A DNA stretch of 64,000 bases from Paenibacillus sp. 1781tsa1 (GCF_024159265.1 NZ_JAMYWY010000001.1:2170001-2234000); one strand, 5' to 3'; positions 31,492-39,998 are shown, numbered from the stretch's first letter. The notes: generated by a model from the letters alone, not told the origin. Program-made: numbers and translations.

Positions 31492-31677
31492 CTAATACTG
31501 CCGCTGCCGCAAAATGACTGCCATGATGAGTCCGGTGATAGCTCCTGCTATTCCGAACAGTGTAACACTGGCAATAACTTCAACCGACTGGAGACGAAAC
31601 AAAAAAGCGATACCACTGCCTAAGGTGGTTCCGGCGAGAAATCCGAGCGAAATTCCTAATTCTTTGGTTAATTTCAT
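31492..31677 (-). CDS. Small two-TM membrane protein, hypothetical
   Basis: A 61-aa protein from ATG 31677 (AGGTGACACA just upstream on the minus strand); a longer in-frame start at 31716 lacks a binding site. Two hydrophobic segments (ISLGFLAGTTLGSGIAFLF and IASVTLFGIAGAITGLIMAVIL) with glycine-rich packing faces are separated by a short RLQSVEV loop. I do not recognise a family. It faces the tRNA and is convergent with no shared operon. Confidence 0.6.
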   Translation of the reverse strand: MKLTKELGISLGFLAGTTLGSGIAFLFRLQSVEVIASVTLFGIAGAITGLIMAVILRQRQY

Positions 31678-31835
31678 TGTGTCACCTACTTGGAAATGTG
31701 AGATATGGATTTGCAAATATGGGGTACAGGAAGTAAAGTGTGATCAGGAAAATCATCACATTTTATTTCCTTTTTTATCTTGTGGTATTAACCGGTTAAT
31801 TATGCATGATATCTCATATGGGAGGGTAAGAGCGA

Positions 31836-32984
31836 ATGAATATGAACGAACGAATTGCAGCATGGAATGAGGAAGCACAGCAGTGCGCTTGCGGTCATCA
31901 ACACCGAATGGTAGATATGCTCATTCATCTGGAAGCTGGGGCCATTCAGAGGCTACCGGGCTATTTGTCTGAACAAGGGTACCATCATGTGACGGTTGTT
32001 TATGATCGACATACGTTTCGGGCTGCTGGATCTGATGTGCTGAACAGTATTCGAGAAGCGGGAATGCATGTGGATGAGATCGCTCTGCCGGAGAATCGTA
32101 CGGGTGATATTATTGCGGATGAAGCAGCTATCGTGCAGGTCATGTTGGGTGTGAAATTGGAAAGTCAGGCTATCATTGCGGTGGGCTCAGGTACCATTCA
32201 TGATCTGGTGCGATTTGTATGTTCCAAAATGAACAAGCCCTTTCTGTCGATACCGACAGCGGCTTCAGTGGACGGGTTTACCTCTGCAGGTGCACCCTTA
32301 ATTGTAAGCGGCATCAAACAGACCTTTCAGGCTGTTCCGCCTGAGGCCATCTTTGCGGATATGAATATCCTGGAGCAAGCCCCCCAAGAGATGACGGCTG
32401 CTGGATTCGGAGATATGCTTGGCAAATATACTTCCCTTGCAGACTGGATTGTTTCTCGTGAGCTGGGAGGAGAACCGTTCTGTCCGGTCGCTTATCGAAT
32501 GACAGAAGAAGCGCTGAATTCCTGCATTGATCATGTACAAGCTATTGCGGAGGGGCGGGCAGAGGGAGTAGCTGTATTAATGGACGCATTAATTGTTTCT
32601 GGTATCTCCATGCTGATCATTGACCATTCCCGTCCGGCATCCGGAGGTGAACATCACCTGTCCCACATCTTGGAGATGGATCTCATGCAAGCGGGAGAAA
32701 GACCGGTTCTGCATGGTGCCAAAGTTGGCGTAGCCTGTGCATTGCTTACGGTGAAATATAAAGAACTTGCACAGACATCGGATGAACCAGTGTTTAGAAT
32801 ATATAACCAATTGCCGGAGGCTTCTCAGCTCATCGCATGGTTGGAGCAAGTAGGTGGACCTGTGACTACTGAACAGCTTGGTGTAACCCCGGAGATGGTG
32901 GAACATGCCTTTACCACCGCGCATACACTTCGTCCTCGATATACCGGATTGAAATACATCAATGAAGTGTTAAACACGAGGTAA
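31836..32984 (+). CDS. egsA: sn-glycerol-1-phosphate dehydrogenase (AraM/EgsA type)
   Basis: A 382-aa protein of the iron-containing/glycerol dehydrogenase fold. Markers are IIAVGSGTIHDLVRF (NAD loop near 111-125), SIPTAASVDGFTS, AGFGDMLGKYTSLADW and SGGEHHLSHILEMD with metal-binding histidines, then LHGAKVGVAC. In Bacillus, AraM/EgsA reduces dihydroxyacetone phosphate to glycerol-1-phosphate, the archaeal stereoisomer, which PcrB turns into heptaprenylglyceryl phosphate. No arabinose genes are nearby, unlike Bacillus subtilis araM. GGGAGGG precedes ATG 31836. Confidence 0.9.
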   Translation: MNMNERIAAWNEEAQQCACGHQHRMVDMLIHLEAGAIQRLPGYLSEQGYHHVTVVYDRHTFRAAGSDVLNSIREAGMHVDEIALPENRTGDIIADEAAIVQVMLGVKLESQAIIAVGSGTIHDLVRFVCSKMNKPFLSIPTAASVDGFTSAGAPLIVSGIKQTFQAVPPEAIFADMNILEQAPQEMTAAGFGDMLGKYTSLADWIVSRELGGEPFCPVAYRMTEEALNSCIDHVQAIAEGRAEGVAVLMDALIVSGISMLIIDHSRPASGGEHHLSHILEMDLMQAGERPVLHGAKVGVACALLTVKYKELAQTSDEPVFRIYNQLPEASQLIAWLEQVGGPVTTEQLGVTPEMVEHAFTTAHTLRPRYTGLKYINEVLNTR

Positions 32985-33156
32985 AGGTGACTTTTAAGGA
33001 GGTTCGGTCTCCAAGATTGTGTAAACTTAGCTTCTAGAGCGCTAAAATGGCCTTGATTGGGATTAGAAAGTAGAGAAGGGGGATTTACCTGACGTTGTTG
33101 ACGGAAGAGCCAGGAGGCTGTTTCAAGGTCGGGAGAGAAGAGGGATATGTTTCATT

Positions 33157-33198
33157 TTAAAAAGGCTCTGGCCTCCTGGAAGGAGATCAGAGCCTTTT
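33157..33198 (-). terminator. Terminator of the double-HTH gene
   Basis: On the minus strand AAAAGGCTCTG pairs with CAGAGCCTTTTT; an inner CTCCT/AGGAG pair caps the stem. Confidence 0.88.
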
Positions 33199-33212
33199 GG
33201 CTGTTCGCTTAT

Positions 33213-33809
33213 TTAGTTGTTGCGACGATCTTTCAAGATGACATCTGCGAACAAAATAGTTTTTGGGATGCGGAAAAATTGCTCCGCTTGTTCCTGAAAC
33301 GCAGCGGAAGGCAGTGTTCCCTGATGCAGCCATTTGCGGAAAGTGCCGGGATGAACCCCGATCCAGTGGCTGACATCTGTCACCGACAAATCATGGACCA
33401 TACACAAGCCTGTCAAAATACGGTTACTAACCGGAGAACGGGTGACCGTACGCTTCATGAAGCGAGATGACTCGGGTTGACATATGACAGGGCTATTACG
33501 CACAACTTCCTCATTAAAGAGAATGTGGCGGGGATAGCCGAGTAATTGGCATGTCTTGTCCAAATTGGTACTGCCGGGTATCCGTCCTTCATATACCCAC
33601 GCACTGACACTGCGTGAAGAGATGGAGAGGTCTTCTGCGAGCTGGGACAATTTGATATCATTGGCCATCAGCACGGCAAGAAGAACACGATTACGGATTT
33701 GACAGCGTGTCGGTTTTCGGAATCGTTTAACACGGACGCCTTTTCCCAAGTATTTACGGTTGATCAGAGACCACGCCTGGATGGAATGTTGTTCTGGTTG
33801 ATTAGGCAT
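33213..33809 (-). CDS. Protein with two helix-turn-helix domains (XRE-like)
   Basis: A 198-aa basic protein. Residues about 40-75 (LLAVLMANDIKLSQLAEDLSISSRSVSAWVYEGRIPG) and about 128-165 (ILTGLCMVHDLSVTDVSHWIGVHPGTFRKWLHQGTLPS) are two copies of the same helix-turn-helix layout, each followed by a short segment ending in a proline/leucine pair (YPRHILFN and IPKTILFAD). This looks like an internal duplication giving a tandem DNA-binding protein without a sensor domain. GGAGGAAA on the minus strand precedes ATG 33809. Target unknown. Confidence 0.75.
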   Translation of the reverse strand: MPNQPEQHSIQAWSLINRKYLGKGVRVKRFRKPTRCQIRNRVLLAVLMANDIKLSQLAEDLSISSRSVSAWVYEGRIPGSTNLDKTCQLLGYPRHILFNEEVVRNSPVICQPESSRFMKRTVTRSPVSNRILTGLCMVHDLSVTDVSHWIGVHPGTFRKWLHQGTLPSAAFQEQAEQFFRIPKTILFADVILKDRRNN

Positions 33810-34256
33810 ATTTCCTCCGATTTTTTTTAACCAAATACTACAATAAACAACGGGGTACTTTCAAGTGCCGGGTTTACCTGTTTCAAATGCGTCAATGCGT
33901 CAATTCCTGATAAAGAGGGAACTACGAACTAGACCATACGCAATTCACATCCTAGTATATTCCTAGATTACAATGTTTCACTAAAAATGAGGGGGCAAAA
34001 TGAGCAGGATTAAAGATAATATAGTTCTAATTACTTATTATTAGGTCTAAAGAACTTTTATCTATTTTTTGTTGATATGATGCGGTTTATTTCCCTGAAT
34101 TCCCCAAAAAATATTGAATGTGCTTCAACGTATCCGGTAGAAGGTGTGCACAAATCTGAAAGATAAATCCGCAGGTTCAGCATGACATGTGACCTGTCAA
34201 ATCTCTTACTTTTACATATATTGTAGGGTACTCAAGTGAAGGGAGAGGTGAGGAAC
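33810..34256. other. AT-rich intergenic region upstream of the holin-like gene
   Basis: No convincing gene is seen. It contains a short direct repeat (AATGCGTC twice near 33887-33902) and a strong ribosome binding site GAGGGGGC before a 14-codon frame at 34000-34044, too short to accept. No clear terminator or riboswitch was found. Confidence 0.5.
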
Positions 34257-34802
34257 GTGAATCTGTCTGTGAATACCTTTGCTGCCATCTCGGGAGCAAT
34301 TGTTACGTTTGCTTTTGGTGGATGGGATCAATTGCTGAGCCTGCTCGCGGTCGCGATGGCTGTGGATTATATAACAGGTTTGGCAGCGGCGGTAAGAACG
34401 GGTACCGGGTTGAATAGCAACATTGGCTTCTGGGGGCTTGCTCGCAAAGGGCTCATGCTGACCGTTGTTCTGCTTGCTCACCGAATTGACCTGATCATGG
34501 GAACCGATATTATCAAGGGAGGGGCTATTTATTTCTACCTCGTCAATGAACTGATCTCGATAACTGAAAACTATGCGAGAATCGGCCTTCCATTGCCCGG
34601 AAAGCTCAGACAGGCTATAGCAGTGTTGAAGAAACAGGACGATCAGGAGTATTTGCCGGATCGGGAATGGTCAATTCCACCAAGCGAGGATAGCCGCCAA
34701 CAGCAGGCTGAAACAGGACAAACTTCGCAGGATGAATCCGCGAAAAAGGTGGAAGATGGTTCCCAAGAAAAATCCGAACCGAAAAGAGATGGTTCGGGTT
34801 AG
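34257..34802 (+). CDS. Phage-type holin family protein (toxin secretion/phage lysis holin)
   Basis: A 181-aa protein from GTG 34257 (AGGTGAGG a few bases upstream). Residues 5-110 match the holin family shared by Clostridium TcdE and Bacillus phage holins: a first membrane segment (AAISGAIVTFAFGGWDQLLSLLAVAMAVDYITGLAAA), then GLNSNIGFWGLARKGLMLTVVLLAHRID and YFYLVNELISITENYARIGLPLPGKLRQAI. The last 60 residues are polar, Gln/Glu/Lys/Ser-rich, and probably cytoplasmic. Holins form membrane pores that release lytic enzymes. No endolysin, phage structural gene or toxin lies nearby. Confidence 0.88.
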   Translation: MNLSVNTFAAISGAIVTFAFGGWDQLLSLLAVAMAVDYITGLAAAVRTGTGLNSNIGFWGLARKGLMLTVVLLAHRIDLIMGTDIIKGGAIYFYLVNELISITENYARIGLPLPGKLRQAIAVLKKQDDQEYLPDREWSIPPSEDSRQQQAETGQTSQDESAKKVEDGSQEKSEPKRDGSG

Positions 34803-34808
34803 TTTTTC
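34774..34808 (+). terminator. Terminator overlapping the end of the holin-like gene
   Basis: CCGAACC at 34774-34780 and GGTTCGG at 34791-34797 pair across the last codons, followed by GTTAGTTTTTC. Confidence 0.7.
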
Positions 34809-34925
34809 TTTTCAAGAGAACGTTTCCAAGTATCCTTTCGTAATAGAGAACGTTATGATATATTTTGGATACACGAAAATTCATTCATTTCTACTACTAT
34901 TATATTAAACGAGGTGCTTGATCAG

Positions 34926-35213
34926 ATGATAAAACATATTGTCCTGTTCAAAATGAAAGATCGCTCAGCAGAAAGTATTGAAGCTGCTGCCCAGGTGCTT
35001 CGTAACCTGGACGGTAAAATTGATGTTCTGGTTTCACTTGAAATCGGGATTGATGTGCTTCGCTCGGAGAGATCGTTCGACATTTCACTCACGGCTGAGT
35101 TTGCGTCACTGGAGGATCTTCAGGCGTATCAGGTACACCCGCTTCATCAGGAAGTAATCAAGTACATGAATGAAGTCAGAGAACAGTCGATTGCAGTGGA
35201 CTACGAGTTCTGA
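34926..35213 (+). CDS. Dabb (stress-responsive A/B barrel) family protein
   Basis: A 95-aa protein from ATG 34926, with GAGGTG nine bases upstream. MIKHIVLFKMKDRSAESIEA, LVSLEIGIDVLRSERSFDISLTAEFASLEDLQAYQVHPLHQEVIKYM matches the Dabb ferredoxin-like fold (HIVLFK...YQ.HP.H). Such proteins dimerise as small barrels and are stress-linked or catalytic in different organisms; here the function is unknown. It may share a transcript with the small genes that follow. Confidence 0.85.
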   Translation: MIKHIVLFKMKDRSAESIEAAAQVLRNLDGKIDVLVSLEIGIDVLRSERSFDISLTAEFASLEDLQAYQVHPLHQEVIKYMNEVREQSIAVDYEF

Positions 35214-35252
35214 TCTGTTATTCAAACTACGTTGAGATAAAGGGGACTCTGC

Positions 35253-35363
35253 ATGAGCGATTTAAGAGACGTTATGGAATTTCTATATATTTTTGTTGTG
35301 TTTCTAATCGCTTGTCCTGTGATGATATTCTGGCTTAAGCGAAGAGGGAAACGGAACCGATAA
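35253..35363 (+). CDS. 36-aa single-pass membrane peptide
   Basis: ATG 35253 is preceded by AAAGGGG with a 7-base spacer. The peptide has an acidic start (MSDLRDVME), one hydrophobic stretch of about 19 residues (FLYIFVVFLIACPVMIFWL) and a strongly basic end (KRRGKRNR), the classic layout of a small inner-membrane protein with its C-terminus inside. It fits neatly in the gap between the Dabb and DUF86 genes. No known family is recognised. Confidence 0.55.
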   Translation: MSDLRDVMEFLYIFVVFLIACPVMIFWLKRRGKRNR

Positions 35364-35386
35364 CTCACTGAACGGGAAGTGAACGA

Positions 35387-35848
35387 ATGTATTATGTGAA
35401 CAGAGAACAGATTGCCCGCCGGCTTGCTGCTGTACCGGAAGTAGCTGAAGGACTTCGCCGGACAGCACAGGCTTGGGATGGCAGTCTCATGCTGGGGATG
35501 GTTCAGGAGCGGTGTCTTCACCTGGCGATCGAGATTGTTACCGATGTGGGAAGTTATCTGATTGACGGCTTCATCATGAGAGATGCGAGCAGCTATGATG
35601 ATATTATTCAGATTAATTATGAAGAAAAGGTTTTTGACCATTCGACCTATGAGATCTTGCGTCAGCTTGTCACGTTACGCAAACCACTGGTGCAGGATTA
35701 TTACAGTTGGGAGCGTTCTGAGCTCCATCCGCTTAGCGTAGAGTTGCCGAGCATACTTGAACATTTTACGACACAGGTTAGCGCATACGTGGAAACAGAA
35801 CTTGGTCCTTTCAATGCGGCACAAGCCGAGGGACAGCGTAAGGAATGA
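35387..35848 (+). CDS. DUF86 / HepT-like (YutE-type) protein
   Basis: A 153-aa helical protein. MVQERCLHLAIEIVTDVGSYLIDGFIMRDASSYDDIIQIN is typical of the DUF86 family, which includes the HepT RNase toxins. The toxin active site RX4HXY is RKPLVQDY here, with glutamine in place of histidine, so RNase activity is doubtful. No MntA-type nucleotidyltransferase antitoxin is adjacent. It is followed ten bases later by a DUF4261 gene and is probably co-translated with it. Confidence 0.8.
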   Translation: MYYVNREQIARRLAAVPEVAEGLRRTAQAWDGSLMLGMVQERCLHLAIEIVTDVGSYLIDGFIMRDASSYDDIIQINYEEKVFDHSTYEILRQLVTLRKPLVQDYYSWERSELHPLSVELPSILEHFTTQVSAYVETELGPFNAAQAEGQRKE

Positions 35849-35858
35849 GGGAAATCGC

Positions 35859-36773
35859 ATGACAAATGAATCAAAAGAATTCAATGAAGTAAATACTGAA
35901 AGTAATGAACCGAATGAAACGCCTTCCGGATTCCATCCGGTGTATATGGTTGAACTCTTGTTCCGGGAACGTCCGGAGGTGGATCGCCTGCGTTTGCAGG
36001 AAGCGATGATTCTTCATACAGGACAAGTCCGACTGGATGTGAAACAAGGAAGTGGAGAGCAAGAGCATGAGATGTTGGTCTTCTATCATCTGGACCATAA
36101 GGTATCCTTTCAGGAAGGGGATATCCCTGCTCAAACCTGCATGCTTCCTGTGAATGAAATCGCAGATCGTGCACGCTTTGGCGGGGCTGTGCAACAAGCA
36201 TGGCATTGGCCCGAAGTGGGACAAGTTGTAGAAGCTTCGCGTTACTCCATTCGGATACATGATATGTTCACGGCTGCAATGCCTCGTAAACAGCGTTTGG
36301 AGCTGTTTCAGAAGACTGTACTGGCAATCATGGAGAGTTTGACCTGTGATGCGCTGTATTGGTATGGCAGTGATAAGCTGGTTGAACCGGAAGCATATAC
36401 GCAAGCCCAGGAACGTGAGGAACATCTGTATGCAGCCATGAACGTTCGAATGTATCAGGCCGGAGGTACGGAGGAACAGCGCGGGTTGGTCATGGATACC
36501 GTAGGATTGTCTGCGCTCGGTGTTCCTGATGTACAGTGTCACTTCGTTGGTCTTGATCCAGATACGGTGGCTCAGACCTTACTGGGTGCAGCGTATTACA
36601 TATTTGATCAGGGAGATGTCCTGCAAGATGGACAGACGCTGGGTTCTTCAGGTGGACGTCGTTGGCGTTGTGAACATCAGGCGGCATTAGTTGCACCAGG
36701 ACGATATGTCATTGATTTGGACCCGGGGGATGAGCATGCGGCGGCTGATCTCGAGCCGGCTCGTCAGAATTGA
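35859..36773 (+). CDS. DUF4261 domain-containing protein
   Basis: A 304-aa protein from ATG 35859 (TGAGGG upstream, inside the previous stop region). After an Asn/Glu-rich start, HPVYMVELLFRERPEVDRLRLQEAM begins an alpha/beta fold; the C-terminal part (MNVRMYQAGGTEEQRGLVMDTVGLSALGVPDVQCHF and LLGAAYYIFDQGDVLQDGQTLG) matches DUF4261. The function of DUF4261 is not known. It is the second gene of the DUF86-DUF4261 pair. Confidence 0.8.
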   Translation: MTNESKEFNEVNTESNEPNETPSGFHPVYMVELLFRERPEVDRLRLQEAMILHTGQVRLDVKQGSGEQEHEMLVFYHLDHKVSFQEGDIPAQTCMLPVNEIADRARFGGAVQQAWHWPEVGQVVEASRYSIRIHDMFTAAMPRKQRLELFQKTVLAIMESLTCDALYWYGSDKLVEPEAYTQAQEREEHLYAAMNVRMYQAGGTEEQRGLVMDTVGLSALGVPDVQCHFVGLDPDTVAQTLLGAAYYIFDQGDVLQDGQTLGSSGGRRWRCEHQAALVAPGRYVIDLDPGDEHAAADLEPARQN

Positions 36774-36959
36774 GTTTAAGCCAAGACATTCTGCAGCCAT
36801 TCAAAAAGGGCGTTCAGATTATTTTTAACATCTGGAGTGTCAAGCCAAGCCTGTGCTGCTTATAATGCATCAACAGAGTAGGCATTCGCCCGGATGGCTG
36901 AGCGGCAGACCGTTGCTTCTGATCCGGTACTTAAACCATAGTAAAGGGAGAGATGTGAC

Positions 36960-37337
36960 GTGAAGGATTCTAACAAAAGTTTGTTGTGGGGAGCTCTTAT
37001 TGGCTCCGTGGTAGGTTCTGTAACAGCATTATTGCTGGCACCGAAATCGGGACGTGAACTTCGTCAGGATATTACAGAAGGTGCTCGTCAGGTATCGGAG
37101 AAAGGTCAGGAACTGGCTGGTATCGTGGGAGAACAAAGTTCACAGATCGTATCCAAAGTTAAAGAGACCGCAGATGTCGTGATTCAGGATATTCAATCCT
37201 GGCGCAATTGCGGTGAAGGGAAAGAAATTCGTATATCGGCAGCCATTGTAGATACCGATATCGATAAAGCAGTTGATGAATCCGGCAATGACATCGTAGC
37301 GAAGCTTCCTGCGGATGAGTCCAAGGACGACAACTAA
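36960..37337 (+). CDS. YtxH domain-containing protein
   Basis: A 125-aa protein from GTG 36960 with AAGGGAG nine bases upstream. The N-terminus SLLWGALIGSVVGSVTALLLAPKSGRELRQDI is the YtxH signature: a glycine-zipper-like membrane segment followed by LLAPKSGRELR. An amphipathic helical tail follows. YtxH proteins are general-stress membrane-associated proteins of unclear role in Bacillus. It is monocistronic with a strong terminator. Confidence 0.9.
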   Translation: MKDSNKSLLWGALIGSVVGSVTALLLAPKSGRELRQDITEGARQVSEKGQELAGIVGEQSSQIVSKVKETADVVIQDIQSWRNCGEGKEIRISAAIVDTDIDKAVDESGNDIVAKLPADESKDDN

Positions 37338-37352
37338 GCAAAGCTTGAGATC

Positions 37353-37390
37353 AGCAGGCTTTCCTCTATTTAGAGGAGAGCCTGCTTTGT
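37353..37390 (+). terminator. Terminator after the ytxH-like gene
   Basis: AGCAGGCT and AGCCTGCT pair, with inner CCTC/GAGG, followed by TTGTTG. Confidence 0.8.
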
Positions 37391-37556
37391 TGCGTGTCCA
37401 CACATAGATGACGTGGCGCGGATTTAATTTGAACCCCGTGATGAAATCGGGTAAGATGTAGGTACCTTTTTGCCGGAATGTTCATACGGTAGGAAGAAAG
37501 CTCTGGGAAACAAACGTAATGAGAACCAATTCAATGAAGAAGGAAGCGGTGTGTTC

Positions 37557-38366
37557 GTGCAGCAAGCAATCGCTATATTAGACTCCGGTGTGGGGGGATT
37601 GACCGTCGCCAAGGAAGTGATGCGTCAGCTCCCGCGGGAAAAGATCATTTATTTTGGGGATACTGCCCGGACACCGTACGGACCCCGTTCGTCCGAACAA
37701 GTAAAACAATTTACGGAACAAATCGTTGATTTCTTGATCCAATTCGATCCGAAGGTTATCGTTATCGCCTGTAACACAGCAACAGCAGCAGCGTTGGAGT
37801 ATATCCGTTCCAAGGTGAGTATGCCTGTCATTGGTGTTATACATCCGGGTGCGCGGGCAGCAATCACAGCGACACGTACAGGACGTATTGGTGTGATTGG
37901 TACCACGGGGACCATAAGTAGTGGGGCTTATACATCGGCACTCAAGCAGTTGTCCCCCTATATTGATGTGGTCAGTCAGGCTTGTCCGGCGCTGGTGCCG
38001 TTGGTGGAACAAGGTGAATTTCGTTCCGAGCACACGACACATACGGTGGAGCAATCATTGGGCGAGATCAAACAGCAGCCAATAGATTGTCTTATTCTGG
38101 GTTGTACGCATTATCCCTTTCTCATGGACACCATTCAGGAAGTTATGGGACAGGAAGTGAAGTTAATCAGTTCGGCAGATGAAACGGCACGTGAAATTAG
38201 TACGATTTTATATGATAAACGAAAGCTGGCCAGTGGGGATGAGACACCGGTGCATCAATTTTTCTGCACTGGCGACCCACGCATGTTCCAGAATATCACC
38301 CGTCGATGGTTGGGAGAACAGATCTCCAAGACCCCTGTTGTCTGGCAGGTTACGCAATTATCATAG
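37557..38366 (+). CDS. racE: Glutamate racemase
   Basis: A 269-aa protein from GTG 37557 (AAGGAAG ten bases upstream), which gives the family start MQQAIAILDSGVGGLTVAKE. The two catalytic cysteines are Cys72 (ACNTATAAA) and Cys183 (GCTHYPF), with the expected spacing. It interconverts L- and D-glutamate in the cytoplasm and supplies D-Glu for peptidoglycan. An earlier in-frame start at 37470 would add a low-complexity extension not found in the family. Confidence 0.95.
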   Translation: MQQAIAILDSGVGGLTVAKEVMRQLPREKIIYFGDTARTPYGPRSSEQVKQFTEQIVDFLIQFDPKVIVIACNTATAAALEYIRSKVSMPVIGVIHPGARAAITATRTGRIGVIGTTGTISSGAYTSALKQLSPYIDVVSQACPALVPLVEQGEFRSEHTTHTVEQSLGEIKQQPIDCLILGCTHYPFLMDTIQEVMGQEVKLISSADETAREISTILYDKRKLASGDETPVHQFFCTGDPRMFQNITRRWLGEQISKTPVVWQVTQLS

Positions 38367-38423
38367 TTATACTCCAATTATCCAAGAAAAAGACTCTTAA
38401 TTCATGTATTTTGGTTGTGAACG

Positions 38424-38456
38424 ATCCCGGAACTGTGAAGTTTCGGGATTTTTTGT
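38424..38456 (+). terminator. Terminator after racE
   Basis: ATCCCGGAACT and AGTTTCGGGAT pair around GTGA, followed by TTTTT. Confidence 0.85.
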
Positions 38457-38594
38457 CGTGATTTTGGATCAACAGGTGATGAATATGATTCATGTCACAT
38501 GACGGACAACCCGACCTGCATACATATGTTACATAGACGAAGTTGGTGAGAACCGGACAGGAGACCTGTCTTTTCCTGTGGAAAGGAGAGCAAC

Positions 38595-39806
38595 ATGGAA
38601 CTGCAATGGATCATCGTTCAGCGGGGAGATACACTGCCGCGAATTGCGTCAGCACACCATATGACCAGGGAGTTACTTGCCGCACTGAACCCGGAAGCAG
38701 CCGCCCAGCCTTACTTGCTGGCAGGTCAGATGCTGCGTATTGTCCCCGGGACAGGTCGCAGATATGCTGTACCGCCTGGAGAAAGTGTAGGAGAGATTGC
38801 AGGGAGATTTGGTCTGGAGGAAGAAGCGTTGCGCCAGGCCAATCCCGAAATCACCAATATTACCGACTGGGTTGGTCGCTGTATTCATATTCCGGCTTCG
38901 AATGGAAAAACTATTGTAAAGATTCAGGGAGAGTATGGATATAGAGAATTAATCAAGGATATAGACAAGCTGGAGCATCAATACCCGTTTATGGAAACGG
39001 GGTCCATTGGAACAAGTGTCATGGGGAAGTCACTGCCTTATTTACGTATTGGGCAAGGACCGAGACATATCCATGTTAACGCTTCTGTTCATGCCAATGA
39101 GTGGCTGACATCGGCGGTTCTGATGAAGTTTATCGAAGAGTATGCCGAAGCGTATGGTACACATGGGACATGGCATCAATACCAGACAGAACGCTGGATG
39201 CAAGAGACGTCACTCTGGGCAGTGCCGATGGTTAATCCGGACGGTGTCGAACTGGTTCAGGAAGGTGTAGTCAATCACCACCCACATGCACAGCAGTTGT
39301 TAGCCTGGAATGCTGGTAGATCAAATTTCACCCATTGGAAGGCCAACATCAGAGGTGTGGATCTGAATGATCAATTTCCCGCTCATTGGGATGAAGAGGT
39401 AGCGAGAAGAGGTGTGATCTCACCTGGTCCCAGGGATTATGCAGGGACAGCTCCATTGACCGAACCGGAGGCACAGGCGCTTGCGCAGTGGACGAAGCAA
39501 CACACATTCGAGGCGGTTGTATCCCTGCATAGTCAAGGACAGGAAATCTATTGGAACTACCGTGATCTGGAACCTAGAGAGAGTGCACCGCTGTCGCGTA
39601 GACTCGCCAAAGCTTCGGGTTACAAAGCGGTGAAGCTCGGTGGCAGTGATGCCGGATACAAAGACTGGTTTATCCAAGCTTTTGGTAAGCCGGGCTTCAC
39701 AGTGGAAGTTGGATTGGGTGTTAATCCGCTTCCCGTAGAACAGTTCGATGATATCTGTATAGAAGTGGGAATGTTGCTGGCTGAACTGTTATCCAATGGA
39801 CAATGA
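38595..39806 (+). CDS. LysM-LysM-M14 metallopeptidase (gamma-D-glutamyl-L-diamino acid endopeptidase I type)
   Basis: A 403-aa protein. Two LysM domains at about residues 4-50 (IIVQRGDTLPRIASAHHMTRELLAALNP) and 56-100 (YAVPPGESVGEIAGRFGLEEEALRQANP) bind peptidoglycan. The M14 carboxypeptidase domain (about 112-400) has zinc ligands His166 and Glu169 (HANEW) and His312 (SLHSQG), with catalytic Glu371 in TVEVG. This matches ENP1 of Bacillus sphaericus, which cleaves the gamma-D-Glu-meso-DAP bond of muropeptides, often linked to sporulation. No signal peptide is present, so it acts in the cytoplasm or mother cell. AAAGGAGAG precedes ATG 38595. Confidence 0.92.
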   Translation: MELQWIIVQRGDTLPRIASAHHMTRELLAALNPEAAAQPYLLAGQMLRIVPGTGRRYAVPPGESVGEIAGRFGLEEEALRQANPEITNITDWVGRCIHIPASNGKTIVKIQGEYGYRELIKDIDKLEHQYPFMETGSIGTSVMGKSLPYLRIGQGPRHIHVNASVHANEWLTSAVLMKFIEEYAEAYGTHGTWHQYQTERWMQETSLWAVPMVNPDGVELVQEGVVNHHPHAQQLLAWNAGRSNFTHWKANIRGVDLNDQFPAHWDEEVARRGVISPGPRDYAGTAPLTEPEAQALAQWTKQHTFEAVVSLHSQGQEIYWNYRDLEPRESAPLSRRLAKASGYKAVKLGGSDAGYKDWFIQAFGKPGFTVEVGLGVNPLPVEQFDDICIEVGMLLAELLSNGQ

Positions 39807-39861
39807 GGCAAGACCCCGAAGATGAAGGTGTGAAACTTAACAGTAGATCATTCGTATAACA

Positions 39862-39900
39862 GGAACGGACACTATGAGCGACGTTCCGTTTTTATTTTTT
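39862..39900 (+). terminator. Terminator after the LysM-M14 gene
   Basis: GGAACG at 39862-39867 pairs with CGTTCC at 39882-39887 and is followed by a long T-rich tract. Confidence 0.7.
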
Positions 39901-39998
39901 TATAGTGGATTATTATGTCATTCGTTCTGGATGGTTTTCGAACGGGTAATGATGGATGTACCGTTTGGCGATATATATTATTATACGGAGGGATTCGC

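Noticed and set aside
34000-34044. A 14-codon frame after a strong ribosome binding site GAGGGGGC.
   Set aside because: Too short to support as a gene and with no features; it could be a leader peptide but nothing downstream is coupled to it.
34257-34802. Possible prophage remnant marked by the holin gene.
   Set aside because: No integrase, structural, lysin or attachment-site sequence is visible on either side.
35387-35848. HepT/MntA toxin-antitoxin module.
   Set aside because: The partner nucleotidyltransferase is absent and the active-site histidine is changed to glutamine.
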